Assembly (NCBI GenBank): GCA_025677815.1
Contig: JAIXMP010000012.1
Span: forward strand, 992,001 to 1,056,000
Source of the DNA: Phascolomyces articulosus
Taxonomy: Eukaryota; Mucoromycota; Mucoromycetes; Mucorales; Lichtheimiaceae
Length of the DNA: 64,000 nt
Direction of reading: 5' to 3'
Below, piece by piece: positions 49,882 through 64,000 of the stretch (the stretch's first letter is position 1; every line of letters starts with the position of its first letter). Both the position numbers and the translations under genes were made by a program. A model generated the notes under the pieces. The model had not been told where the DNA came from. It worked only from the letters and a program-made list of their open reading frames with translations, and did not search any database.

Positions 49882-51035
49882 ATTATTCTTTGTTTGGTTG
49901 ATAATAACAAAATAGGGATAAAGAAGAGGAAGAAGAAGAAGAAGAAGAAAAAAAAAGTAAAGGCTTTATATATTATATAAAAAAAAAAGCAAAAAAAAGG
50001 AGGAAGGAAAAGAAAAAAGGATACAAAAAAAAAAAAAAACTGAAAGTTATTTTTTATACTAAATAGTGTTAAGCTAAAAGACACACTTCCTCCCCTCTCT
50101 TTATACATTCCCCCCAATCATAAAAGAATCTTTCATCATGGTCAAGTATAATTATCGGATCGGCGGCATATATAAAGTAAAAAAGCAAAAGATTCCTTTT
50201 GTGGTACCTGTTTTACAGTATATTACCCACACTAATAATCATCATCATCATAATACGCACAGAGCAACCAAACAAACAATTTCAAATGGTTCCTTCATCA
50301 CCACCCACTCCTTTTAAGGTAGATTTTTTTTCTTGGGTTCATCATCACATCAACAAGATACTTGAGAACGTTTCTCTTGTTTCTGTTTATTATTTGTAGC
50401 TAGTATATGTAATAATAATACATATAGACTCTCTCTCGTTTTCTTTCAAATCTTATTTAAGCTTGTGGCAAGAAAATAACAAAAGTTCTTATTGTTATCA
50501 CCAAAAAAAAAGGAGAAGGTCATTAATGATATGGTCCTTATACTTCATCAAAACAATATGTGCTTAATATATTGATGAATGAGTCAATCGGTGCAAGTAG
50601 ATCAAACAAGGACAATCATCATTGTTAACTGGCAGCATGTTAAAATTTCAAACGCCGCTGTTTTTGGGTGGTCATGGTGTGTTCCGCTTACCAACACTAA
50701 CTAGACACCCGGTGCTACTTTGAAATCCTCCTCTTTAATATAAGGTAAAAAAAACGAAAGCACATAGCTATACAAAAAAAAAGATATCCATCCATCCATC
50801 CATCCATAGGTACTAATCATCAATCCATCTTTTTTTATTATTATTTATCGTCATCAATCCAATCCAAATTGCAACCATGTTATCAAAAAACGTCGATATT
50901 TGATTTTTCACCATTCACTATCTCCAAAAAAAATATACGAAATGCGATTTATTCTTTCTTTCTTTTTTGCCATTTCCCCCCTCCATTTTATTCTGTTTCT
51001 TTTGTTTGGGTTTAAACAATTATATATAGGCTAAA
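49882..51035. other. Divergent intergenic region kes1 / rps5
   Basis: This holds both promoters. An ATG at 50286 opens 11 codons (MVPSSPPTPFK) ending at a GTAGAT donor-like site, downstream of a TATA-like tatataaag (50169). It could be an orphan first exon or a leader of a transcript, but I cannot complete a gene. A (TCCA)n run is at 50789-50808. A tatatag acceptor-like site six bases before the rps5 ATG suggests a 5'-leader intron. Confidence 0.45.
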
Positions 51036-51953
<918 letters not shown>

Positions 51954-52319
51954 AGTATTATTCTCTTGCCCTGCGGTTTGGATTTTTTTCTTTTGTATCC
52001 AATAAACCAAACAAAAGTAAAACTAGTTGTTGTTGTATGGAATTCCTTTTTTTTGTGTATATGAGAGTTTTTTTTTTGTTTATAAGTCTCTTTGTTTATT
52101 GTTATTATTATTATTATTGGGTGAGATGTATTGGGATGGGAACATTTATATATATAATTATAATTATATGGAAGGAGAAGGAAGCAAATCAAAAAAAATG
52201 GAAGGAAAAAGAATTATAGATAGATTTGACAATGAGAGGAAAAGTTATCTGGTTTTTTTTGGCGAGTTGCAAAAGGATTTTTCTACATGATAAAAACAAA
52301 TTCTATATATATATAAAAA

Positions 52320-55300
52320 TTATTGGTTATCTTCTTGAACATAATACAACTTGCGTTCTTCAATTTGACGTTCGATGCTTTCAAGATTGGGTAAGTTCAA
52401 ATAGGAATTGTGATAAGCCAAGACTTCGTCAAGTGATAAATGGGGAATCAGGTTGGTACGTGGAGCAACCTTGAGACAATGTTCTGCATCCAGATGCATA
52501 TCTAAAACATCCTTGTAATGGGCACCTGAACTAAAGCCTATTCTTAATGAATATTCTTTTCCTGATCCACTATGTCTATTACGTTCATATAACTCGAATG
52601 TGATTTGGGTTAAGACTATATATAATTGATTCATTAGTCAAACATATTCTTGTAATAATCAAGCAATAAATTGATAAAATGTATATATAACTTACAGTCC
52701 AGTTCTGGTAATGCATTTCTTGGTACTTTGGTAGGTACACCTGATAAGTAAACAAGATTTAATAATGCATGAACATGCGATTCTAATGAAATGATAAAAG
52801 AATTATAAAATGAATGAGTATTCAAATAAATAATATATAATAATAATATAATCCAATGTTTTTTTTTCTTGCGTACCTTTTGTAAAATAAAGACGAGTTT
52901 TAGGACTATCCGAATACTTGATATCCTTCAAATCACTCAAGATGGATTTAAGTAAAGGTAAACCAATCAATAAACCAATACTCTTCTTTTCTTCATCACT
53001 GATACCATATTCTTGAGGAGCCACAAAATCAAACATGGTTTTAACATATTTGTATAATTTACGCACATCACTATTGCCATAGGTAGCACTCGATGAATCT
53101 GTCGAAGGACGACCTCGAGAGGAGTTACCATCGGTAGATCCAGTCTCTGACTCTGCACAAGTCATTGAGACAGGTGGTGCATCCGGATCACTGAAAATGC
53201 CTTGCAAAAAGGGGCGATTATGCAAAGCATCATATTTCAATGCATCATATAATTCCGGAATCCATGATGGATCGGGTGCCGAATGTATTCTATTTCGAAT
53301 ATCAGCTTCATCACTTTCATCTCCACTGCCATGATCACAAAAGTTTTTAAACTGTTTTTCCCATCGTTCTCGGAAAAGAGCAGGTGATTCAAAACAACAC
53401 CAACGACGTTGGATTTGATCCACGTCCTTGACGGTCCAGTTGTAACGCATGATCTGACGAAGACGAGACATGATCAAGCTGATTTCTTGCATGACTACAT
53501 GAGGTTGTGGCATATCCTTAGGCCAACCGACTTGAGCTAGTTGGAGTTGAGGAATTTCGTAACCGGGACGAATTAATGTTTTCAGCTGTCGTTTTACTGA
53601 ATCGCCTTGTTCTTTGGCTGCGTTGCTGTCATCTAATAAGGATTTACTTTCAGAAATCACACCCTCAATAGATTCAGGTTGGCCAAGGAAACGTCGAGCA
53701 AATACATCAGCTGGTTTGTTTATAGAAATAAAACGAGAATGTTAGTAAAATGATCTGTTTCTTTTATCATGTGATGTTGAATAGGTGGTATGTTATTTAC
53801 CGGTTGCTCGAACACGACGTTCAGAACTACTAAAGATTTTGACATCATCCATAATATTTCGATTTAGAATATTCATATCCTTGCGTAAGTTTTCACCCAA
53901 ATCACGAGCTTGATGTAAACCGGCATGTGTGAACTATATAATATGAGAAAACATAATGAATACCAAGAGGATATAAAGTAAATGATGATAAAAGAAGAAA
54001 CGAATATTTACCTCACCACCCCATTTGACATTCACTTGAACCTTTTTAACTTCTTTTGTATCCTTATCAAACTGTGGTTTGACTTGTACTTTAGTACCTG
54101 GCAAATCCCACTTTTTTTCAAGAATTTCCTTCAAAGATCGTAATTTTTCAGCATCACTGTGTTCCATTTCAAGTGACTGATCTACAGCCTTGGCGACCAA
54201 GGACAATTGATGCTTTTGTCGAAAGACAACTTCTTGTGTACTACCATCCAATAAATCAATAAAAGGCTGAGCTTGGGTTGAGATTTTAGATTTATCTTTG
54301 GGCGTACGATCAGCATGTCGGAAAACCGCCACAAAACCTTTGATACGCCAAGAATGTTCGGGGGCAATTTCTCGAGGAATCATGGTATCCACCACGGAAG
54401 GACGTCGTTGAACGGATCGATAAAATGATTCACTCAAGAGTCTGGCACATTGATCATAATAATAGTCACTTCCCTTGACAAAACTCCAACCATTTACATC
54501 GATTACAAAGGATTTACCATTGACACGTAAGATATCCAAACCACATACTGTTTGTCCAAAAGCTTTGGATACTTTTCGTGCAATCTCTCTTTCTTCCGGT
54601 GATAGTTCAGTACAGTAGCGAATTTCTTTTCCGTCAGTATTACGTTTGACGAGGCCATCGACAGTAGGTGATCTATAATGTTTGTAAATCATTAGAATCG
54701 AGTCATTGATTCATTTCTCTTTCTTTCAGTTTATACGATTCAATCGTATCTATACAGAATCAAATTGATCATGTCTCTTCTTTTTTCACTTTTCTTTTTT
54801 CACTTACTTTCTTGTTTCTGCATGAATAAAGGTTGGACCCACAGTATATAATTTGATATCTTCACTATTTTCGGTTTCCATCAATTGTTCATAAATCCAA
54901 GAGTGCTCTTGTTTCGGTGTTGAGAGTTCAGGATCATATTCGCTTGATTTATTTCCAATCTATTACCATCATTACTGTTAAAAACATATGTCTTCTTTTT
55001 ATTATTATATTTTCATTTCACTCTCTCTACTTTGTATTCATGACGTAGTATGATGTAGGATGCAAGTAAAAAAAAAAAACTGGCACCGCTTATTCTTTTT
55101 TTTCCCCTCCCCGAACATGCATAACGGAGGTAAAAACTAAAAAAAAGGAGAGAAGCACAAAGAACTCTTTTTTGTTACCTTTCTAAATAATCGTCGACCA
55201 CCACCACCTTTATCTTTACTATAATAGATATTAATATTATGGTTTTCACCATCCGCAGGTTTTTCAATATATGTCTTTGGCAACGATTTCCCATCGACTT

Positions 55301-56166
55301 CAATCGCATCATCATGAATCTTGACATTTTCTGTATCCTTTGAATATTTTGATAACACACGATAAAGATCCATGCCAGTACATTGTTCAAATGCTTCAGC
55401 GGCTTCTGGATCAATTTGAGGCCCACCATCGCGTGTTATTACGAGACGAGGAGGTGTTGGAATATCCATTGCGTCCAAAATGGCCAATACAATTCGACGA
55501 TCCCATAATAAAGATTGCATGACCACACTATTCACGACAAAAGGTTTACGGAGTTTGACATATTGAATGGCCTTGTCCAACGGAAATCCACCAGAAAAGA
55601 AACAAATCAGAAAATCACATCCGGGCCAATTTTCCACCTCTATATTATTATAATGGATGATCATAACATCATAAACACATACATGGTGCATATTTGTTGT
55701 GATGTTGTATAAACAAATGTGTCAAAGGTATTAGCAACAACGAAAAAATCAAAACAACAACATTTTATTTCCCTTCTGTTTCCCACCCCATTCCATTTTC
55801 TCCATAAACAACAAACACATACAATATAGCTAACCCAAAAAAAAAATAATTCTTCCTAATAAAATATAAATATGACACGCATACATACCTTCGTCGAGAA
55901 TGGTCTTGTCACCGAAAATGACAATGCTGTAATCGCCATAAGAAAGTAAACGATTGAGAATATGCCGCATGGGTTTTGATCGGGCCTTTTTATCTAAACA
56001 ACATACTGCCACTACGTCTGATTAAAAAAAGAATGAGTTAATGGAAGGAGACAATCATTTGGGAGGTAATGAGCAAATAGTAGTAAAAAGAAAAAGAACG
56101 AAACCTACATTTGCCTCTACGATCACCTGGTGATGGTGGGGGAGGAGGTGAAGCAATAGCTGGCAT
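52320..56166 (-). CDS. asp1: Inositol hexakisphosphate/diphosphoinositol kinase Asp1/Vip1 (PPIP5K)
   Basis: Nine exons (56166-56109, 56017-55889, 55639-55179, 54959-54808, 54672-54012, 53933-53801, 53710-52877, 52782-52696, 52615-52320) close in frame to 936 aa (fission yeast Asp1 is about 920). The N-terminal ATP-grasp kinase phosphorylates InsP6/InsP7 at position 1; the C-terminal histidine-acid-phosphatase-like domain removes it. Kinase blocks are VAVCCLDKKARSKPMRHIL, CDFLICFFSGGFPLDKAIQY, RKPFVVNSVVMQSLLWDRR, KTYIEKPADGENHNINIYY, TYxGPTF-type VGPTFIHAETRKSPTVDGLV, and the metal-binding FVIDVNGWSFVKGS at 322-335. The phosphatase signature RHADRTPK is at 385-392 with its nucleophile His. 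The far C-terminal SHVHALLNL and TQITFELYERNR blocks are conserved. It regulates phosphate signalling, microtubules and polarised growth in fungi. Confidence 0.96.
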
Positions 56167-58040
56167 ACTATAAAAATAAAAATTATATGGAAATAATAAA
56201 AATAGACAGAAAGAGAAGGAAAGGAAAGAAAGAGAAAGAAGAATTGAAAATAAGGAAATGTGTGGTGTGTGTGTTATGTGTGATATGTCTAAAAACTAGT
56301 TAATTATGGATTTTCATTCTTTTTGCTGCCATTTAAATCACTTCAGCCGTGAGTCAAGGCAGGTTGGGAGGACCCCAACTTGGAATTGCAGCTTTTAGAC
56401 AATTTGTACGACTGAGAAACGGATGATCGGATTCATTTGTTAATGAGTGGTGTAATTCTTTATCACTCTTTTTTTGTCCAAGTCGTGTGGGTTTCCTTTT
56501 ATAAATTTTGAGGTGACTGGAGCATTGGCGCGAAACATTAAGTTCATGTCACACTTTTTTTTTGTTATCCATGCTGTTTTATTCAAGCGCCATTTGCTCT
56601 TGTGATTGGATACATCGGTCAGCCTGAACTATGATAAGGTGACACAGGCGGATTTCTACATTTTTTCATCTCTTGAATGTTATCATTAATAGAACTTTTC
56701 ATCAACCGATCTGATAGTAAAGATAGTAGCGGATTGCCCGTAAGCAGTGATGTTTTTAACGTGGAGTGTTTCAAGAAACATACACGTTATAAAAAAATGA
56801 CAGCATATTAGGTGAGAAACTTTTGTTATGATAAACAAGCCCAATGAGCGAGCGTGTGTGGGTTATATAGAAAAAATGAATTGAAGGAAATGTGCCATTA
56901 TTCTTTTTATGTCTGACATAAAGTCATGAAAAAGATTATAATGCCATATCATGCATATTTGGATTTGAGGATGTGGACTACATCGCTGGTACTTTATTTA
57001 TTGCAAATGATTTACCCTTCACTCAGACTAAGAGCATACTATATACGTTATATATTTGCTCGAAATGTAACTAAGCAAACATCACTACACGACAAAAAAA
57101 AATGCTGAGCTTCTATCAATCTCTATGGAACACAGCGTAAATATGGTTGTCTATTTCCACCGTGACTCTTCATCGACAACTAATAAAGAGAATCTGACGG
57201 ATATATGATACACCGATTGGATTCGGTGATTGTCTTATGCCAGCATTATTATCCACATGTATTTCTCTGGTATAATAAAAAAATAGTTCCTTTGTTCTTA
57301 TTAAGTAACAACGCAATCTTTGTTTTACAAAATATAGAAGGTATGCAACTAGTTATTACATTATGTTTACTTCCGCATTATAAGTTCTCACTTTAATAAT
57401 AAGACTTCTGTTCTATAATCAATTTCTCCAGAATGCCATGATATGGCCAAACAAGAAAGAGGAGAAGGTAGATGATGAATACACATGGTGAAAAAGAATG
57501 CAAAAAAAAAAAAAAAAAAAATTCATACGCCGATGTGTTTCTTCAATAAAAAAATACGTGCTTTGAATTTCAATGCAGAAAGAACTGCTCTATAAAAAGG
57601 AGGGTCAATTGTTTCTTCTATGTATGCGCATGAAAAAAAATTAATGTTGACGAATGTGAGTATAAAATCATGATAGTAGCCCAATATTCCCAAATCCTTC
57701 TTATATGACCAGCTTTCTTTATCAAAAATCTCTCCCAAGATCATTGAAGGGCCTCTTTAGATATATTCAACGATGGACGCATAAAACCTGTTTTGCTTAC
57801 TTTTGCTACTTGTAGAATTTAAAATAAATCGGCCCCCACCTTTTGGCTCTTATTGTGACTGAGTGAAACAACAAATAAGTCTCCAGGCCAACCCAGCCAG
57901 GAACCATTTTTTTACTTATGTAAACTTTATTTTCATGCCAACGATAGTGCCAACTTCTTTTTTAACATTTACTTGGTACTTTCCATTACCATATAACAAT
58001 ATAACTAAATAGTTCATATGCTATATATATAAGACATCGC
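56167..58040. other. Intergenic region upstream of asp1
   Basis: No supported gene. The asp1 promoter should lie in the first few hundred bases. Short open frames at 56.9-57.4 kb have no recognisable motif. A poly-A tract of about 20 bases occurs at 57501-57520. Confidence 0.45.
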
Positions 58041-58645
58041 GTCATAAAATAAGCCACTATCGGATGTTCAATTGATAAAAAAATAATAATAAAAAAAGAG
58101 CTCTGCTCTTTCTCTTTTTTTTTTTTTCTCTTTGACCAATATCAGAACACGATCATTCAGTTTTTGGAGATCTGGTTGCTTGATCTCCCCCCTTCACAGA
58201 GGTTGGGTTGTCAGCTCTTTAAAATTGGGTGGTTGGGGAACATAGATGGTGTACCGGTTGCGTCCTTGCAACGGGGGCTCTGTCGGGATTAACACGGCGT
58301 GTTTATGTTTCTTGCAAACTGGATGTCCGGGTTTTGGTGTTTTCTAGTGGTGAGCCCTGTCTTCATTCATTTCTCCGTCCTACCCTGTTTGCGTCTGTTC
58401 TTGAGCAATACTCTCCAAATGAAGGATTACTGATGGATAGAGTCATTTGCTAGATTTGAAATTAATTTTTCTCATCATATGCGTCTTGTCAGTAGATTTC
58501 AATATTGCACTTCCATTGTGTTTACTTTCAAGCAATTTTTTCCACCCGCCAAATTTGTTGGCACCCAATTCAATTAAGAAAATGATAAAAAAACATACTT
58601 GATAAAAGACGATGTACTATTGTGTCTTTTTTTTCAGGTTCTTCC
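58041..58645 (+). repeat. Dispersed ~0.6 kb repeat, copy 2
   Basis: Inverted, near-identical partner of 2423-3031. Similarity runs from gtcataaaataag (58041) to the gttcttcc end (58645). Single-base differences include gaacat/gagcat and gtgtacc/gtgcacc in the core. TATA-like ctatatatataag lies just outside its left end. No ATG-initiated gene inside. Confidence 0.8.
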
Positions 58646-59267
58646 TTAAATATACTTCAATTTAGCTGATTCATATTTATAGTTTTTAATAAAACATAAA
58701 ATCGTTTATTCATCTATGTTGTTTTTAAAAGGCAAAATTATTCTCTTGAATGCAAGAACCATGCCAATAAATATACATAGCCTGTCATTCTTTTTTGTAA
58801 GTATAATGTTGAAGTGACAGAAATCTCTTCAGTAATAACAATACGTACGTAGTTTCATGGATATATATCAATAGCCAAGTGCCGTCTTTTCTTTCTTCCT
58901 CCTATCTTTATTGCGTACAAACACACTTCTTGTGGGTTTATAGTATATCCTTGTGGTGGATTGCTCTTTGTGCAATTAAAAACAATGCAGACGTGAAATC
59001 CAGGCTTGTTGCTACCTACTGCACGGTTTGTATTCTTATGCAAGTAACGGAGAGACGGGGCAGTAAACTGTATTAACTATTAGCTATAAGCTGATATATA
59101 TCTGTACTCTTTTAGATTCAACGTCCCAATATATAATATAATGCATATGTACAGTATGTTGAACCATCAATTATTATTATTTATCGTTGCAGCTTATTTT
59201 TTATGCTCTTTCTGTATATATCCTCTTTTTATTATTATTATTATTATTACTTTAATTTTTAAAAAAA
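58646..59267. other. Intergenic, 3' flank of srp54
   Basis: No supported gene. An (ATT)n run at 59229-59250 lies just beyond the srp54 stop codon. Confidence 0.5.
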
Positions 59268-61533
<2,266 letters not shown>

Positions 61534-61781
61534 GGTGAATTAGTTTATGTATAGAAAAATAATAAGAATAATCAAAGCTTTGGACCTGCCACTTGTTCGA
61601 ACAAATGGCGGACTTTTGTTATAGTTTTTACAAATTCAAAGATATTTTTTATGCTTAATTCTTGATTTTCCTGTGGAAACAATCCACTTTATTTGTCGCT
61701 ATGTAACTGCGAGCAACATCCAAAATAACGATTTCGAAAGTACTGGGAGAAGATGTATTTTTAAATATTTATTATTATTTG

Positions 61782-64000
61782 TTAATATTGTTCATCTGGT
61801 ATAAGTTTCTGATCCAAACTCTTTGCACGTTCCGAATATCTCGCTTCCCCAACAATAAAGCGAACCAACTTTGTGAAGTGCTCCAATTCATCCACAATTT
61901 CTGCTGAACTAAATGCCATACAGTACCATGACAAGTTCCGAAACTTTATCCAACGATCTCCTCCATCGTGTGTGTTTCTACGGTGATCAAGAATACGAGC
62001 TCGTGCTGCTCGCATGGATGGAAGATACACTGGTAATGGGATTTTTGAAGCCAATGAGCATGATATGGTATAAAAGTGAAGCATCAATGCAGCTACCTAT
62101 TGATAATAATTGAGCTCCAGTTATGTAAATAAATAAACAATATTCGCTCACCATTGATAATAAGGATGCATAGAATTGGGTAGCGAATATTTACCATGTC
62201 TCGTCTATACATGTAATGTTGTTGATTGCACACATCCAGTTTTACAATCCAGGGCATTTGAAGCAACGCCACACGTATACTTCCAAGATTATCCAGGATG
62301 GCTTGGCTTGAATTCACCATTTCTCGATAAATTTCTTTTGGGAAAGGTCCTTTGAGCCTAGGTTCATGATCCGTAAGTTCCAGAAGGACTGATGTTGCAT
62401 TAATGGATGCTTGGATTTTCTTTTCCATCTTTGTACATCGCTTGATGTCTACCTCTGGAGGTGCAGTACTAAGATCATTATAGAGGAATGCACCAACTAA
62501 GAAACTGTAATATTCCCCTAAATGATTTGAAATACTAGATACAGATCGACGGGTTGCGTGTCTTGCAATAAATGGCCATACAGCACTATATAATTGTGAT
62601 AAAGTTACTTAATCAACAGGCTGGTACTTTTATTTTCAGAAACAAAAACAATAATAGCAATGACTTACGAGTTCAATAACATAGCAACTATTGGGAGCAC
62701 AGATAATATAAAAAAAGTTAGGATACTCAGTTATTATATCTTGCGGAGCAGCTTTTTTTTCATATTATAGATATAACAAGTAATAACAAAACCCTTACCA
62801 ATAATACCAACAATAACAGTGACCATTCGTTTCCTTCATTTATATTACACTTTATTAGGAACAGTGCCTCATGAATTCGAGAAAAATTGAAGGAAAATAA
62901 GTTTACTCACCAAACGCCCGTTGCAATACTTTCACCCGGAACGGGTTGTGCATATCGTGTTAACGCAACAGCAACATATGTGATCAAGACGACAATACCG
63001 AATTTGTTATATGTGCTGGCAATATGGATATAGAAGAATGGTATTGCTATATAATATTTATTTAAAAATAAATGCATTAAGCAGTTACATACATTGTGAA
63101 TTCATGCCGATTATTGTCTACCATGATAAACATGTACAACAAACCTAGAAGTACTGCAAATAGTGCAAGAACATATGGACTACTATTATTAGATGCTAAA
63201 GCAGCCCATCCAACCATCGCTCCAATAACAGTCCCTACTATCCGCCATGCACCCGCTTGTAATGTACCACCACTATATATTAATTAATTATTCTTATGTA
63301 AGTCTTGAGAGTTATTTGTTGTCACAATAACATTATACAGGGATAAAAAAGCATTATGTAGAAAGTACCTACCTTGTTGGATTCATAATAGCAACTACAG
63401 TGATCGCAGCCCATTGACCTTTGTCTTGGATAAACCATTCAGCTGATTCAGGTACAAATGCAGGAACACATAAAGAAGTAACTGCGACTGCAGTTTTAAC
63501 GGCAAATTTAACTTCATAATTTGTTAGATAATGTAAAAAACGCCATATCTTGTACCGTATTCTTATATCCAAAGGTGGTTTCTGCACAACTATATTACTG
63601 TCCTTTGACGGTTGCTGAGAAGGAATGGAATCATTATCGTCTTTATTATCTTTTCCTTCTCTCGTTTCATCGTATGAGCCATCCCATTGTGGTGGAACAG
63701 TTAATTGGTTTTCGAGGTCCATAAGAAGAACACTATGCCTTCGTTGCTGTTTCTTGGTAGCTCGTCTATATGTGTCATTGCTACTTGTCATACTGGGAAG
63801 TTCAAGTGAATTATTACTACTACTTGCAGCACTCATTTTAGTACTTGTACGTGATTTTATTTGTTGCAGATGCTGATCCGAGGATGTTGCGGTGATGATA
63901 CTTTTCCTTGACTTAATTCGCTTCAGTGGCTCCTCTTGTTGTATCTTGGCGAGTCGATATTCATCTTCGTTATTCGTGGGTTCTTTTTCCCCGGTATATT
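61782..64000 (-). CDS. ArAE/BRE4-type membrane transporter (5' end beyond window)
   Basis: Seven exons are visible (right edge-63373, 63272-63145, 63046-62911, 62833-62799, 62687-62669, 62585-62195, 62096-61782), all joining in phase and ending in TAA at 61782. The frame stays open from the ATG at 63836 to the window edge, so the true start lies outside. The protein resembles the fungal aromatic-acid-exporter/brefeldin-A-sensitivity family (fusaric-acid-resistance-like). An N-terminal membrane bundle (FAVKTAVAVTSLCVPAFV, QWAAITVVAIMNPTRSGG, GAWRIVGTVIGAMVGWAAL, SPYVLALFAVLLAIPFFYIH, FGIVVLITYVAVALTRYA, MVTVIVGIIGVAMLLNSAVW) is followed by a soluble region with HATRRSVSSISNHLGEYYSF, PLPVYLPSMRAARARIL and a helical C-terminus. 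The N-terminal extension is charged and probably cytosolic. Substrate unknown. Two very small exons (35 and 19 nt) sit inside the membrane part. Confidence 0.85.

Noticed and set aside
50286..50318. Possible first exon MVPSSPPTPFK
   Set aside because: Has an ATG and donor-like site, but no convincing downstream exon before rps5. Kept only as a note in the intergenic entry.
63036..63145. Coding read-through GLLYMFIMVDNN in the transporter
   Set aside because: Treating this as coding breaks the phase to the next exon. Using the gtttgt donor at 63144 gives the family-typical LLAIPFFYIH junction.

Overview
The window looks like a chromosomal segment of an early-diverging filamentous fungus, most likely Mucoromycota (Mucorales-like). 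It is AT-rich. Its genes carry many short GT-AG introns (about 50-300 nt), some with TACTAA-type branch sites, and it holds Mucoromycota-style transposon remains. I name no species. Gene models were built by hand from splice sites and reading-frame phase. Every multi-exon model given as CDS closes in frame, which is the main reason for trusting its boundaries.

Layout. (1) 0-12.5 kb is a graveyard of mobile and broken DNA: an aldo/keto reductase pseudogene, one copy of a ~0.6 kb dispersed repeat, a PIF/Harbinger element (intact MYB-like accessory gene, headless transposase), a Mutator-like (MULE) relic carrying SWIM and OTU domains, a fold-back element, an unrecognised decayed gene with a CxxC motif pair, and a second MULE relic interrupted by a 48-bp-stem hairpin. 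(2) 12.5-15.4 kb is mostly empty. (3) 15.4-34.5 kb is gene-rich: two tandem WW-domain paralogues, an unrecognised 592-aa Q/S/P-rich protein, the mRNA export receptor Mex67, divergently the nucleoporin Nup53/Nup35, and a kinesin-13 with an N-terminal SAM domain. (4) 34.5-47.7 kb is gene-poor. It holds one highly codon-biased multi-pass membrane protein (40.9-42.1 kb) among decayed coding relics and old duplications. (5) 47.7-64 kb is again gene-rich: a Kes1/Osh4-like oxysterol-binding protein, ribosomal protein uS7 (RPS5), the diphosphoinositol kinase Asp1/Vip1, the second, inverted copy of the 0.6 kb repeat, SRP54, and an ArAE/BRE4-type transporter that runs off the right edge.

Functional links. 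Mex67 and Nup53 are divergent neighbours and both serve nuclear export through the pore. Kes1 (PI4P/sterol exchange) and Asp1 (inositol pyrophosphates) flank RPS5. SRP54 and the transporter lie head-to-tail on one strand. I see no reason to call any of these an operon-like unit. The most unusual items are the chimeric MULE/OTU/Harbinger locus, the nested-palindrome fold-back element, the hairpin inside the second MULE, the 11-nt microexon in the kinesin SAM domain, and a Mex67 that ends without a UBA domain.
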